Source of the DNA: Cellulosimicrobium cellulans
GTDB lineage: Bacteria; Actinomycetota; Actinomycetes; Actinomycetales; Cellulomonadaceae
DNA: 64,000 nucleotides
Assembly (NCBI RefSeq): GCF_006539945.1
Contig: NZ_BJNZ01000007.1
Span: 149,940 to 213,939, forward strand
Direction: 5' to 3'
Shown: piece by piece, positions 1 to 9,125 of the stretch
Numbering within the stretch: the stretch's first letter is position 1
Layout of the letters: every line of letters begins with the position of its first letter
Program-made: the position numbers and the translations under genes
Notes under the pieces: generated by a model
What the model saw: the letters and a program-made list of their open reading frames with translations, nothing else
Told to the model about the DNA's origin: nothing
Database searches by the model: none

Positions 1-960
1 CTTGCGCAGGGCGCGCGCCCGCTCGCCGGCCGACCGCAGGCGGGGGTTCACGTACTCGTCGATCCCGAAGTTGATGAGCGACAGGGCCATGCCGAGCAGC
101 GCGATGCACAGGCCGGCGGGGACGTACCACCACCAGTAGTCCGGGAACGCGCCGTTCTGCTGGGCCCAGAAGAGGATCGTGCCCCAGTTGAGGTTCGTGA
201 TGGGGATGACCCCGATGAAGGCGAGGGTCGTCAGGCCGAGGACCGCGGCGGTCACGGTGCCGACGAAGCTCGACGCGATGATCGCGGTGAGGTTCGGCAG
301 CATCTCGACGGCGATGATGCGGTGGATCGGCTCGCCGTTCGCCCGTGCCGCCTGGATGAAGTCCCGGTTCCGGAGCGAGAGGGTCTGCGCCCGCAGGACG
401 CGCGCGCCCCAGGCCCAGCCCGTGATCGCGAGCACCGTGGAGACGAGCAGGAGGCTCGGGTTCTCCTGCTGCGACGCGACGATGATCATGAGCGGCAGGC
501 CCGGCAGGACGAGGAAGACGTTCGTCAGCGCCGACAGCGACTCGCTGCGCCACCCCGCGATGTATCCGGCGGTCACCCCGACGATCACCGCGACGAGCGT
601 CGCGATGATGCCGGAGACGAAGCCGACGACCAGCACGCCCCGCGTGCCGTAGACGATCTGGCTGAGGACGTCCTCGCCCATGTGCGTCGTGCCGAGCAGG
701 TGCTGCGCGGACGGCGGCTGCTTGAGCGCGGTGAAGTCCTTCTCGAGCGGGCCGTAGGGCGCGAGGAGGTCGCCGAAGATCGCGACGAGCGTGAACACGG
801 CGAGGATGATCAGACCCGTGAGCGACTTGGCGTTGCGGAACATCGCGAACGACGCCCCGGCGCGGCGCGCGAGGCCGCGTCCGGAGGAGCCGCCCGGGGC
901 GGTGGTCGGGGTCGTGGGCGCCGCGGCCTCGGTCGTCGCGGTCGTGGTGGTGGACGTCAT
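1..960 (-). CDS. Opp/Dpp-type ABC transporter permease (DppC-like), truncated by window edge
   Basis: Inner-membrane permease subunit of an oligopeptide-type (peptide/nickel/oligosaccharide) importer. The N-terminus has a Thr/Ala-rich cytoplasmic tail of about 35 residues, then a first membrane helix (SLTGLIILAVF) and a run of helices. The EAA-like loop reads AARANGEPIHRIIAVEMLPN. The ATG at 960 lies 3 bp after the stop of the upstream permease, so the two are translated together. The gene continues past base 1, and about 320 residues are visible, so most of the protein is present. Substrate cannot be read from sequence; the GH3 glucosidase at the head of the cluster suggests oligosaccharides. 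Confidence 0.9.
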   Translation of the reverse strand, partial: MTSTTTTATTEAAAPTTPTTAPGGSSGRGLARRAGASFAMFRNAKSLTGLIILAVFTLVAIFGDLLAPYGPLEKDFTALKQPPSAQHLLGTTHMGEDVLSQIVYGTRGVLVVGFVSGIIATLVAVIVGVTAGYIAGWRSESLSALTNVFLVLPGLPLMIIVASQQENPSLLLVSTVLAITGWAWGARVLRAQTLSLRNRDFIQAARANGEPIHRIIAVEMLPNLTAIIASSFVGTVTAAVLGLTTLAFIGVIPITNLNWGTILFWAQQNGAFPDYWWWYVPAGLCIALLGMALSLINFGIDEYVNPRLRSAGERARALRK

Positions 961-963
961 GGC

Positions 964-1947
964 TCAGGCCTCCGTCTGACGCGTGCGCGGGTCGAGGGCG
1001 GCGTAGGCGACGTCCGCCAGGATGTTCGCGACGAGGACCGAGAGCGTGATGACGAGGAAGAGTCCCTGCATCAGCGGGTAGTCCTTCGCGTTGGTGGCGT
1101 CGAGCAGCAGCTTGCCCACCCCGGGGTAGGAGAAGACGAGCTCCATGACGAGCGTGCCGCCCACGATGAAGCCGAGGGACAGGGCGAAGCTCGAGAGCTG
1201 CGGCAGCACCGCGTTGCGCGACGCGTAGCGCGTGAGCACCTTGCGGGGCGGGAGGCCCTTGGCCTGGGCCACCGTCACGTAGTCCTCGTCGAGGACGGTG
1301 ATCATCATGTTCCGCATCCCGAGCACCCAGCCGCCCAGCGACGCGACGACGATGGTCAGGGCGGGCAGCGTGCCGTGCTGGATCACGTCCCAGGCGAACT
1401 CCCACGACCACTCGGGCGACGCGCCCTTGCTGTACGCGTGGGACGCCGGGAACCAGCCGAGCATGCTCGAGAAGACCGCGATGGCGATGAGGCCCATCCA
1501 GAAGTACGGGACGGTCGAGAAGAACGTCGAGATGGGCACGATCGCGTCGGCCTTGCTCCCGCGGCGCCAGCCGATGATCGCGCCGAGGCCGCTGCCGAGG
1601 AAGAAGCTGAGGATCGTCGCGATGCCGACGAGCCCGAGCGTCCACGGCAGGGCGGCCGCGATCACGTCGCCCACGGGGGCGAGCCCCTTGGAGAACGAGC
1701 GACCGAGGTCGCCGCTGAGCATGAGGCCCCAGTAGTCGACGTACTGCTGGAAGAGCGACCGGCCGTCGTCGAGCCCGAAGAGGGTGCGCAGCGACTCGGC
1801 CGCCTCGGGGCTGATCTTCCCCTGGTTCTTCGCGAGGTACGCGGAGACCGGGTCGCCCTTCATCATCCGGGGCAGGAAGAAGTTGATCGTGATCGCCGCC
1901 CAGGCGGTGAACAGGTAGAAGGCGGTGCGGCGGGCGAAGAATCGCAA
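964..1947 (-). CDS. Opp/Dpp-type ABC transporter permease (DppB-like)
   Basis: Inner-membrane permease of the binding-protein-dependent importer. At 327 aa it matches the DppB/OppB family length. It has an N-terminal helix (RRTAFYLFTAWAAITINFF), the large periplasmic segment typical of DppB after it, and a cytoplasmic EAA-type loop (VAQAKGLPPRKVLTRYASRN) that docks on the ATPase. It follows the second ATPase gene by 5 bp and precedes the other permease by 3 bp, so it belongs to one operon. The ATG at 1947 gives the normal family N-terminus. Confidence 0.92.
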   Translation of the reverse strand: MRFFARRTAFYLFTAWAAITINFFLPRMMKGDPVSAYLAKNQGKISPEAAESLRTLFGLDDGRSLFQQYVDYWGLMLSGDLGRSFSKGLAPVGDVIAAALPWTLGLVGIATILSFFLGSGLGAIIGWRRGSKADAIVPISTFFSTVPYFWMGLIAIAVFSSMLGWFPASHAYSKGASPEWSWEFAWDVIQHGTLPALTIVVASLGGWVLGMRNMMITVLDEDYVTVAQAKGLPPRKVLTRYASRNAVLPQLSSFALSLGFIVGGTLVMELVFSYPGVGKLLLDATNAKDYPLMQGLFLVITLSVLVANILADVAYAALDPRTRQTEA

Positions 1948-1952
1948 CGGGA

Positions 1953-2756
1953 TCAGCTCCTCGACGATGCGGGGCCGGTGCCGGAGAAGTGGACCTCCGG
2001 GTTGGGCGAGGCATCGCGTAGCGCGCGGGTGTAGGGATGCTGGGGCTCGAGGATCACGTCGTCGGCCGGGCCGTGCTCCACGACCTTGCCGTGGTGCAGG
2101 ACCATGATCTCGTCGCTGAAGTGGCGCGCGGTCGCCAGGTCGTGCGTGATGTAGAGGACCCCGAGGTTCGCCTCGCGCTGGAGCTCGGCGAGGAGGTTGA
2201 GGACGCCGAGGCGGATCGACACGTCGAGCATCGAGACCGGCTCGTCCGCGATGAGCAGCGACGGTCGCGACGCGAGGGCGCGCGCGATCGCGACGCGCTG
2301 GCGCTGGCCGCCGGACAGCTCGTGCGGGCGCCGGTCCACGACCCCGCCGTCCAGGTGGACGCGGTCGAGGAGGCGGTGCACCTCGGCGTCGACCTCGTCC
2401 TTCGGGACCACGTGGTCGAGGCGCAGCGGGCGCTCGAGGTGGTGGCGGATCGTGTGGTACGGGTTGAGCGACGCGAACGGGTCCTGGAAGACCATGCGGA
2501 TCTGCTGCCGGTAGGTGCGCAGAGCCCGTCCCCGGCGGGGGATGGGGGCGCCGTCGAGCAGGATCTCGCCGGACGTGGCGCGCTCGAGCTGCGTGAGGAT
2601 CTTCGCGATCGTCGACTTGCCGCTGCCGCTCTGCCCGACGAGCGCGACGGTGCGCCCCGAGGTGAGCGTGAAGCTGACGTCGTCGAGCGCGAGCAGGTCG
2701 CCGGAGCCCCGGACCTTGTACTTCTTGCTGACGTGCGAGAACTCGAGGGTGGTCAT
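1953..2756 (-). CDS. Opp/Dpp-type ABC transporter ATP-binding protein (DppF-like)
   Basis: Cytoplasmic ATPase of the importer, 267 aa. Visible motifs are Walker A (GQSGSGKSTIAK), signature LSGGQRQRVAIARAL and Walker B LLIADEPVS followed by the H-loop (YITHDLA). The start is the ATG at 2756, whose A is shared with the stop TGA of the upstream ATPase gene; the longer open frame upstream is only the antisense or frame-shifted shadow of that gene. It lacks the C-terminal oligopeptide-transporter extension seen in longer DppF proteins. Two ATPases and two permeases are the standard Opp layout. Confidence 0.93.
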   Translation of the reverse strand: MTTLEFSHVSKKYKVRGSGDLLALDDVSFTLTSGRTVALVGQSGSGKSTIAKILTQLERATSGEILLDGAPIPRRGRALRTYRQQIRMVFQDPFASLNPYHTIRHHLERPLRLDHVVPKDEVDAEVHRLLDRVHLDGGVVDRRPHELSGGQRQRVAIARALASRPSLLIADEPVSMLDVSIRLGVLNLLAELQREANLGVLYITHDLATARHFSDEIMVLHHGKVVEHGPADDVILEPQHPYTRALRDASPNPEVHFSGTGPASSRS

Positions 2757-3658
2757 CAGGCCTGGCCTCCTGCGCTGGTCGTGCCCGTGCCCGTGCCCGT
2801 GCTCGCGGCCGTGGCCGCGGGCTCCGACCGGCCCCGCACGAACCCGCCCCGCTCCCCGGTGAGGCTCGGGAACGAGCCGAGGAGCGTGCGGGTGTACTCG
2901 TGCCGGGCGTGGTGGTAGATGTTCGCCGCGGTGTCGAGCTCGACGATCCGGCCCTGCCGCATGACCGCGATCCGGTCGGAGATCTCGAGGAGCAGCGGGA
3001 GGTCGTGCGTGATGAAGATGACCGAGAAGCCGAACTGCTTCCGCAGGTCGGAGATCTGCTGGAGGATCTCGCGCTGCACGAGGACGTCGAGCGCCGTCGT
3101 CGGCTCGTCCATGATCATGAGCTGGGGCTTGAGCGCCAGGGCCATCGCGATCATGACGCGCTGGCGCATGCCGCCGGAGAGCTCGTGCGGGTACGAGCGC
3201 AGCCGGTCGCGTCCGACGCCGACGAGGTCGAGGAGCTGGGCGCTCTCCTCGGTCCGCTCGGCCTTGCTCATCCGGGGACGGTGCGTCTCGAACACGTCGC
3301 CGAGCTGCTTGCCGACGGTGGCGACCGGGTTGAGCGCGTTCATCGCCCCCTGGAACACCATCGACGCCTTGTCCCACCGGAACCGGCGCATCGCGTCGTC
3401 GTCCAGCGCGTTGAGGTCGACGTCCTCGCCCGACTCGTCGTGGAAGATCGCCGATCCCGAGGGGATGACGGCCGGCGGCTTGAGCAGCCGCTGGATGCCG
3501 TACGCCAGCGACGTCTTGCCGCAGCCGGACTCGCCGGCGAGGCCGAGGATCTCCCCGCGGTGCAGCGTGAGGGAGACGTCGCTGACGGCCTCGACGGGCG
3601 GGTCGACGTCGTAGACCACGCTGAAGTGCGAGACGGTCAGCAGGGGTTCGGTGTTCAC
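2756..3658 (-). CDS. Opp/Dpp-type ABC transporter ATP-binding protein (DppD-like)
   Basis: Partner ATPase, about 300 aa. Walker A is GESGCGKTSLAY, the signature is LSGGMRQRVMIAMAL, Walker B is LMIMDEPTTALD and the H-loop is FITHDLP. I chose the GTG at 3658 because a purine-rich GGGAAG lies just before it and the protein then starts at the family's usual first beta strand; an in-frame ATG at 3739 would put a basic non-homologous tail in front and would run into the stop of the binding-protein gene. It is separated from that gene by a strong hairpin (3693-3732), so it is probably expressed below the level of the binding protein. Confidence 0.9.
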   Translation of the reverse strand: MNTEPLLTVSHFSVVYDVDPPVEAVSDVSLTLHRGEILGLAGESGCGKTSLAYGIQRLLKPPAVIPSGSAIFHDESGEDVDLNALDDDAMRRFRWDKASMVFQGAMNALNPVATVGKQLGDVFETHRPRMSKAERTEESAQLLDLVGVGRDRLRSYPHELSGGMRQRVMIAMALALKPQLMIMDEPTTALDVLVQREILQQISDLRKQFGFSVIFITHDLPLLLEISDRIAVMRQGRIVELDTAANIYHHARHEYTRTLLGSFPSLTGERGGFVRGRSEPAATAASTGTGTGTTSAGGQA

Positions 3659-3692
3659 GGGTCTTCCCTTTTTCTGTGCTGGGGCCGGGCCG

Positions 3693-3732
3693 CACCGGGG
3701 CTCGCGCAGCGCGCGCCGCGCGAGCCCCGGTG
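3693..3732 (-). terminator. Strong hairpin between binding-protein gene and ATPase gene
   Basis: Perfect 15-bp inverted repeat (CACCGGGGCTCGCGC and its complement) with a 10-nt GC loop, 3 bp past the binding-protein stop codon and about 35 bp before the ATPase start. There is no U-tract. In ABC operons such a structure commonly stabilises or partly terminates the transcript so that the binding protein is made in excess; that role is inferred. Confidence 0.75.
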
Positions 3733-3735
3733 ACC

Positions 3736-5406
3736 TCACTCGGCCGGCTTGAGCTGGGTGAGGATCAGCACCGCGGTCGGCTGCGTCGGGTCCGCGTTGA
3801 TGTACGGGTCGTCGTCGCTGGGCCAGCCCACGTAGTTGCGCGTGTTGAACTCCGTGATGAACGGGCGCGTGCCGATCGGCATGACCGGGACCTGCTCCAC
3901 GAAGATCTTCTGCGCCTCGGCGACGGCCGCCGCGCGGTCCTCGTCCGTCGTCGCCGCGAGGTACGCGTCGAGGGCGGCCGTGGCCTCCGGGCTGTCGAAG
4001 CGGCCGAAGTTGTAGTCCGCGGCCTCACCGACCGGCTTGAGCCAGCGGGCGTCCATCGTGTCGCTGTAGATGTCGTACGGCGTCGCGCCGGTCTCGGTCC
4101 AGTGCAGGATCGCGTCGAAGTCGCCGGTGCCCTTGGCGGCCCACCACGAGTCCGAGTCGGGCGTGTCGACCGTGGCCTCGACGCCGATCGCCTTGACCGA
4201 CTCCGCGATGAGGCTGATGCCGGTGACGTAGTCGTTCCAGCCCTGCGGGACGCTGAGCTGGAAGGTGACGGGCTCGCCGTCGGGGTCGACCAGGGCGTCG
4301 CCCTCGAACGTGTACCCGGCGTCGGTGAGGACCTTCTTGGCACCGTCGACGTCGACCTCGTACTCCTCGCCCGCGAACTCGTCCGAGATGAACGGGTCGC
4401 CGGCCGGGGTCGGCAGGCCCGTGACGGACGTGAGCAGCGGGACGCCGCTCTCGCGGGCGATCTGCTGGTGCTGCTCGCGGTCGATGACCATGTTGACGGC
4501 CTGGCGGAACGCGACGTCGTCGAACGGCTTCTTGGTCGTGTTGACGAACATCGCGTCGATGCCGAGACCGGCGGGGGCCCAGTACACGTTGTGCTCCGGG
4601 TCCTTGTCGACGAACGCCGACTGCACGTTCGGCAGGAACGCCTGCGCCCAGTCCGCGTCACCGTTGGCGAGCGCGGTCGTCAGGGCGCTGTTGTCGTTGT
4701 AGGAGACGTAGTACAGCGTCGGGACGGCGAGCTCTCCGCCCCAGTAGTCGTCGCGCGCGTCGAGCTGGACGCTCTCCGTGCTGAAGCTCGTCAGCGTGTA
4801 CGGGCCCGTGCCGACCGGCTCGGGGTTGGTCTCCGTCGTGGGGTCGGCGACGCCCTCCCACACGTGCTTCGGGACGACGAACCGGTGCAGCACCTTGTCC
4901 TGCTTGGCGAACATCGGCGTGCCGAACGTGACGGTGACCTTGTCCCCGTCCACGGCGACGTCCTTGATGTCGAGCGCCGCGGTGTTGAGCTCGGGCGTGT
5001 CGACGAGGATCTGGTACGAGTACGCGATGTCGTCGGCCGTGAGGTCCTGGCCGTCGCTCCACGTCACGCCCTCGCGGGTCGTGAGCGTCACCGACGTGTA
5101 GTCCTCCGACCAGGTGATCTCGGACGCGAGCCACGGGCGGACCTCGTCCGACGGGTCGACGACGTTGACGATGCCCACGGGCTCGTAGATCGCGTTGACG
5201 TAGCCGAGCTTGAGCGCGGACGAGTCGCCGATCCAGGGGTTGTTCGACTCGGTCGCGATCGCCCCGTCCGGCTTGGCGATGGTGAGGGCGGCGCCCTCGC
5301 CGGAGGCGGTCGTGCTGTCGTCGTCGTTGCCGCCCGTCGACGAGCAGCCGGTCAGCACGAGTGCTGTCGCGATGCCGAGGGCGATCGCGGAGGCCTTCAA
5401 CCTCAT
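3736..5406 (-). CDS. ABC transporter substrate-binding lipoprotein (SBP_bac_5 family)
   Basis: Extracellular solute-binding protein, 556 aa, the usual family length. It begins with a lipoprotein signal peptide and lipobox (ALVLTGCSSTGG, lipidated Cys about residue 21), followed by a Ser/Thr/Gly linker and the cluster-C binding fold (LTTREGVTWSDGQDLTADDI and NPEPVGTGPYTLTS are typical). It is anchored to the outside of the membrane and delivers ligand to the two permeases. The start ATG is preceded by GAAGGAGAG. It lies directly after the GH3 gene on the same strand (118-bp gap) and heads the transporter genes. Family members bind peptides, nickel or plant-derived oligosaccharides; the adjacent glucosidase favours the last. 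Confidence 0.93.
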   Translation of the reverse strand: MRLKASAIALGIATALVLTGCSSTGGNDDDSTTASGEGAALTIAKPDGAIATESNNPWIGDSSALKLGYVNAIYEPVGIVNVVDPSDEVRPWLASEITWSEDYTSVTLTTREGVTWSDGQDLTADDIAYSYQILVDTPELNTAALDIKDVAVDGDKVTVTFGTPMFAKQDKVLHRFVVPKHVWEGVADPTTETNPEPVGTGPYTLTSFSTESVQLDARDDYWGGELAVPTLYYVSYNDNSALTTALANGDADWAQAFLPNVQSAFVDKDPEHNVYWAPAGLGIDAMFVNTTKKPFDDVAFRQAVNMVIDREQHQQIARESGVPLLTSVTGLPTPAGDPFISDEFAGEEYEVDVDGAKKVLTDAGYTFEGDALVDPDGEPVTFQLSVPQGWNDYVTGISLIAESVKAIGVEATVDTPDSDSWWAAKGTGDFDAILHWTETGATPYDIYSDTMDARWLKPVGEAADYNFGRFDSPEATAALDAYLAATTDEDRAAAVAEAQKIFVEQVPVMPIGTRPFITEFNTRNYVGWPSDDDPYINADPTQPTAVLILTQLKPAE

Positions 5407-5524
5407 GAGTCTCTCTCCTTCGAGGGAACATCGTCCCCGGCGCGGTGCCGGGGCGGTGGAGCGTACGGGTGAAACGGAAGGTGGCGTGGGGCGCTGGGTC
5501 GCCCCCCGCGGACCGCGGTCCGGG

Positions 5525-8050
5525 CTACTCCTGTTCGGTGGTGCTGCCCTGCACCCGGACCGCGGTGTCCAGGCGGAGGTCGTGGACGGAACGCCCCACC
5601 CGGAGCCGGTAGGTACCGGCCGGGAGGTGCCAGCGTCCGCTGTCGGTGTCCCACACCTCGAGCTGACGGCGGGGGACGGTCACGGTGACGTCGGCGGTGG
5701 CCCCCGCGGCGACGTCGACGACGGCGAACCCGCCGAGCCAACGGACCGGGCGGTCGCGCTCGGCGACCGGGGCCGACGCGGGCGCGACCGGGGGTTCGAC
5801 GTAGACCTGGACGACCTCGCGGCCGTCGCGGGACCCGGTGTTGGTGACGCGGACCGTGAGGGTCACGTCGCCGTCGGGCGTGCGGGTGGGCAGGTTGTCC
5901 GGCTCGCCGGGCGTGTCGTACGACCACGTCGTCCAGCCCAGCCCGTGCCCGAAGGGTGCGGCGGGGACGGCGCCAGAGCGCTCCCACGCGCGGTAGCCGA
6001 CGTGGACGCCGTCGGCGTACTCGACGACGCCCTGGTCGGGCACCGCGTGCGGGACGGGGACGTCGGCCTCGGTGGCCGGGAGGGTCCAGGGGAGGCGGCC
6101 GGCCGCCTCGACGTCGCCCGCGAGCACGTCCGCGATCGAGTGCCCGGCCTCCTGGCCGGGGAACCAGACCCACAGCACCGTGCGCGCGCGCTCGAGCCAG
6201 GGGAGCAGCACGGGGGCGCCGGCGTTGACGACGACGACGGCGTCCGGGTCGACGTCGAGGACGCGCTCGACGAGCTCGTCCTGGCGGCCGGGCAGCGCGA
6301 GCGACGTGCGGTCCCAGCCCTCGGACTCGACCTCCTCGTTCGTCCCGACGACGACGACGGTCAGGTCGGCCGCGCGGGCGGCCTCGACCGCGTCGGCGAT
6401 CTCCTGCTCGGCGCTCGGCGCGGGGACGCGGTGCCGCAGCTCCGCGCGGACGAGGTTGCCGTAGCCCTGGGCGCGCGTGACGAGGAGCGCGGCACTGACC
6501 CGCACGCGTCGCGGCGCGTCGACGTGCACGGTCGCGGGGACGCCCGCCGGGTTGTTGATCGACGAGTCGAGGATGACCTCGACGCCGGAGCGACGGTCGT
6601 CCTTCGCGACGACGACGCCGTCGATCTCGATCGTGTGGCCCGGGACCGTGCCGACCTCGAGCACGTGGTCGCCGGGCTCGTCGAGGAGGACGTCGACGTC
6701 GAGCACGACGGTGTCGACCTCGGCGGGCAGGTCGCGCAGGAACCCGTCCCAGCGGGGCAGGACGGACGTGCGGAGCATCGCGCCCTCGGCGTCGAGCCAC
6801 GTCACCGCGACCCCGGCGCCGTCGGCGCTGCGTCCCTCCACGTCGAGGCGGGGGGCGAACCGGCGCGCGTCACCGCCGCGGGCCACCGTGAGCGTGGCGT
6901 CGGGCCAGCGCGCGGCCAGGCCCTCGGCCGGGGTGACGACGTGCGCGGGGTTGACGGTCGAGCTGCCGCCGCCGAGCACGTGCGGGCGCACGGCGTTGGG
7001 GCCGAGGAGCGCGATCGACCGCGGCGCGGGCCGGTCCCAGACGGGGTTCTCGGCGTCCGAGCGCAGGACGACGGTGCCGGCGGCGGCGGTGCGGCGCACC
7101 AGGGCGCGCAGGTCGCCGTCGTGCGTGACGGGGCGGGCGGGCTCGTCGAGCGCGCCGACGCGGCGCGCGAGCAGGAGGATGCGCGCCACCTTGTCGTCGA
7201 TCTCGCGCTCGGGCACACGGCCGTCCTCGACCGCGCGGACGAGGGCGTCCTCCCACGGGCCGCCCGGGCCGGGCATGACGACGTCGAGGCCGCCGTTCGC
7301 GGAGAGCTCGGTCGTGTGCGTCGCGACCCAGTCCGAGACCACGGCGCCGTCGAACCCGAGCTCGTCCTTGAGGACGTCGGTGAGCAGGTGCCGGTGCCCG
7401 GTCATGGGGCCCGACTCCACGCCGTCGTCCACCTGGTTGTACGCCGCCATGACGGACCACGCGCCCGCCGCGACCGCGTCCTCGAACGGGGCGAGGTAGA
7501 CCTCGCGCAGCACGCGGGGGTCGACGTGCGAGACGTACGACGTGCGCTGGGTCTCGGAGTCGTTGGCGACGTAGTGCTTGACGCACGCCGCGACGCCCTG
7601 GTCCTGGAGGCCGCGCACGACGCCCGTGCCGATCTGGGCCGTGAGGTACGGGTCCTCGGAGTAGCACTCGAAGTGCCGGCCACCGACGGGCGTGCGCTGG
7701 ATGTTGACCTGGGGGGCGAGGACGACGTCGACGCCGTGCGTGCGCGCCTCGCGGGCGAACGCCTGGCCGGTCTCGTGCGCGGCGGCTCGGTCCCACGTCG
7801 CGCCGATCGCGCTGGGGGAGGGGAAGAGGATCGAGGTCTCGCCCTCGACCTCGCTCGTGCCACGGACCCCGACGGGCCCGTCGGACATGACGACGGGGCG
7901 CAGCCCGAGCTCGTCCAGGGCGTGCAGGCGCCACATGGACCGGCCGGTGAGGAGGCGGACCTTCTCGCGCAGCGGCAGCCTCCGCGCACGGGTGCGCAGG
8001 GCGTCGAGCTCCGCGGGGTCGCGCTCTCCCGCGAGGGACTGCGATGTCAC
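5525..8050 (-). CDS. Glycoside hydrolase family 3 beta-glucosidase
   Basis: Cytoplasmic exo-acting beta-glucosidase, 841 aa, no signal peptide. Domain order: GH3 N-terminal barrel (to about residue 300), with the nucleophile Asp about residue 240 in GFDGAVVSDW and the KHY sugar-binding motif about residue 159; the alpha/beta sandwich domain, apparently interrupted by a PA14-like insert (about residues 390-510, ending near VDAPRRVRVSAAL); and a C-terminal fibronectin-III-like domain (about 690-830). It would split oligosaccharides taken up by the transporter encoded downstream. Its promoter region carries two palindromes shared with the divergent TetR gene. Confidence 0.93.
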   Translation of the reverse strand: MTSQSLAGERDPAELDALRTRARRLPLREKVRLLTGRSMWRLHALDELGLRPVVMSDGPVGVRGTSEVEGETSILFPSPSAIGATWDRAAAHETGQAFAREARTHGVDVVLAPQVNIQRTPVGGRHFECYSEDPYLTAQIGTGVVRGLQDQGVAACVKHYVANDSETQRTSYVSHVDPRVLREVYLAPFEDAVAAGAWSVMAAYNQVDDGVESGPMTGHRHLLTDVLKDELGFDGAVVSDWVATHTTELSANGGLDVVMPGPGGPWEDALVRAVEDGRVPEREIDDKVARILLLARRVGALDEPARPVTHDGDLRALVRRTAAAGTVVLRSDAENPVWDRPAPRSIALLGPNAVRPHVLGGGSSTVNPAHVVTPAEGLAARWPDATLTVARGGDARRFAPRLDVEGRSADGAGVAVTWLDAEGAMLRTSVLPRWDGFLRDLPAEVDTVVLDVDVLLDEPGDHVLEVGTVPGHTIEIDGVVVAKDDRRSGVEVILDSSINNPAGVPATVHVDAPRRVRVSAALLVTRAQGYGNLVRAELRHRVPAPSAEQEIADAVEAARAADLTVVVVGTNEEVESEGWDRTSLALPGRQDELVERVLDVDPDAVVVVNAGAPVLLPWLERARTVLWVWFPGQEAGHSIADVLAGDVEAAGRLPWTLPATEADVPVPHAVPDQGVVEYADGVHVGYRAWERSGAVPAAPFGHGLGWTTWSYDTPGEPDNLPTRTPDGDVTLTVRVTNTGSRDGREVVQVYVEPPVAPASAPVAERDRPVRWLGGFAVVDVAAGATADVTVTVPRRQLEVWDTDSGRWHLPAGTYRLRVGRSVHDLRLDTAVRVQGSTTEQE

Positions 8051-8090
8051 GTACGTGCTCCTCGTCGTCGAGTCGGCTGTCGAGCGGAGA

Positions 8091-8112
8091 ACTTACCGTG
8101 CAGTCAGTAAGT
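8091..8112. promoter_or_regulatory. Candidate TetR operator in front of the GH3 gene
   Basis: Inverted repeat ACTTAC-N10-GTAAGT, read on the other strand as ACTTACTGACTGCACGGTAAGT-like, resembling TetR-family operators of the TTACTNACT type. It lies 41 bp upstream of the GH3 start codon and 198 bp upstream of the divergent TetR start, where binding would cover the GH3 promoter. Confidence 0.6.
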
Positions 8113-8135
8113 TGGCAAGAATCTGCATTTGCGCA

Positions 8136-8155
8136 GGTCAGATCGATATCTGACC
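8136..8155. promoter_or_regulatory. Second palindrome in the GH3/TetR intergenic region
   Basis: Perfect 8-bp arms GGTCAGAT / ATCTGACC around CGAT. Its sequence is unrelated to the ACTTAC palindrome 24 bp away, so it may be bound by a different regulator or be a second, divergent site for the TetR protein. Confidence 0.5.
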
Positions 8156-8309
8156 GTGATCTTGACGAAGAAGGTGGCTCGCAGGGCGTTCCGCGTGCGT
8201 AGGATCACCCCCGGACGGCGGGGAACCGAGGACGTGCTCGGTGCCCGAGAGCCGGCGTCGGCGCCGACGGTGGCGCACCGGGCACCACGACCGAGGAAGT
8301 GACGAGGCG

Positions 8310-9026
8310 ATGACCACGATCAGGCGGCGCCCCCGCGTGCGGGAGGAGACCCTCCGGCGCCGCGAGGAGATCCTCAAGGCCGCCATGGCGACCTTCGGGA
8401 GCAAGGGCTACCACAACGGCCCCCTGGCGGAGATCGCGGAGCAGGTCGACATGACCCACGCCGGGATCCTGCACCACTTCGGGTCCAAGGACCACCTCCT
8501 CCTCGAGGTGCTGCGCTACCGCGACGAGAGCGACGTCGCCGGCCTCGACGGGCAGCACATCCCCGGCGGGATCGACATGTTCCGCCACCTGGTCCGCACG
8601 GCGTTCCTCAACGCGCAGCGCGCCGGGATCGTGCAGGCGTACGCCGTGCTCTCCGCGGAGTCCGTGACCGACGACCACCCCGCGCGCGCCTTCTTCGAGG
8701 GCCGGTACCGCACGCTGCGGAGCGAGGCCGTCGAGGCGTTCGAGGCGCTGTGCGCGGAGCGGGGCGTCGCCGTCCCCGCGAGCGTCCGGCACGCGTCGGC
8801 GTCGATCCTCGCCGTCATGGACGGGCTCCAGGTCCAGTGGCTCCTCGACCCCACGCAGGTGGACCTCGGCGAGGCGAGCCAGTTCGCGATCGAGGCGATC
8901 GTCGCCGCCGTGCTCGACCCTCGCCCCTCCCCGCTCGGCCTCGACGGCACGGGTGACGGCGAGCAGCCCGTGGCGCTCGACGCCGTCGTGACCGCCGAGG
9001 CGGCCCGGCAGCCCGTGGGGGCCTGA
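8310..9026 (+). CDS. TetR/AcrR family transcriptional regulator
   Basis: DNA-binding repressor, 238 aa. The N-terminal HTH is at about residues 12-60 (REEILKAAMATFGSKGYHNGPLAEIAEQVDM and THAGILHHFGSKDHLL, written here as two adjacent pieces), the hallmark of the family; the rest is a helical ligand-binding domain. I start at the ATG at 8310 rather than the ATG at 8241, because the extra residues would be an Arg-rich tail and GAGGAAGTGACGAGG precedes 8310. It is divergent to the GH3-transporter operon and is the likely local regulator of that operon and of itself. Confidence 0.88.
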   Translation: MTTIRRRPRVREETLRRREEILKAAMATFGSKGYHNGPLAEIAEQVDMTHAGILHHFGSKDHLLLEVLRYRDESDVAGLDGQHIPGGIDMFRHLVRTAFLNAQRAGIVQAYAVLSAESVTDDHPARAFFEGRYRTLRSEAVEAFEALCAERGVAVPASVRHASASILAVMDGLQVQWLLDPTQVDLGEASQFAIEAIVAAVLDPRPSPLGLDGTGDGEQPVALDAVVTAEAARQPVGA

Positions 9027-9125
9027 CCCGGGGCGCGGCGCTCCGTCGCCCGCGGACCTTCGGTCCCGCGTGGTCACGACCACGGGCCCTGTCCAGGGCG
9101 TCCGGCGGCGGCGAGGATCGAGGTC

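Noticed and set aside
322..2034. 570-residue open frame rich in Arg/Asp/Glu on the plus strand
   Set aside because: Antisense to two permeases and part of an ATPase gene; composition (RR, DR, ER runs) is typical of GC-rich shadow frames.
3765..4661. Ser/Arg/Thr-rich 298-residue frame
   Set aside because: Frame-shifted shadow of the substrate-binding protein gene.
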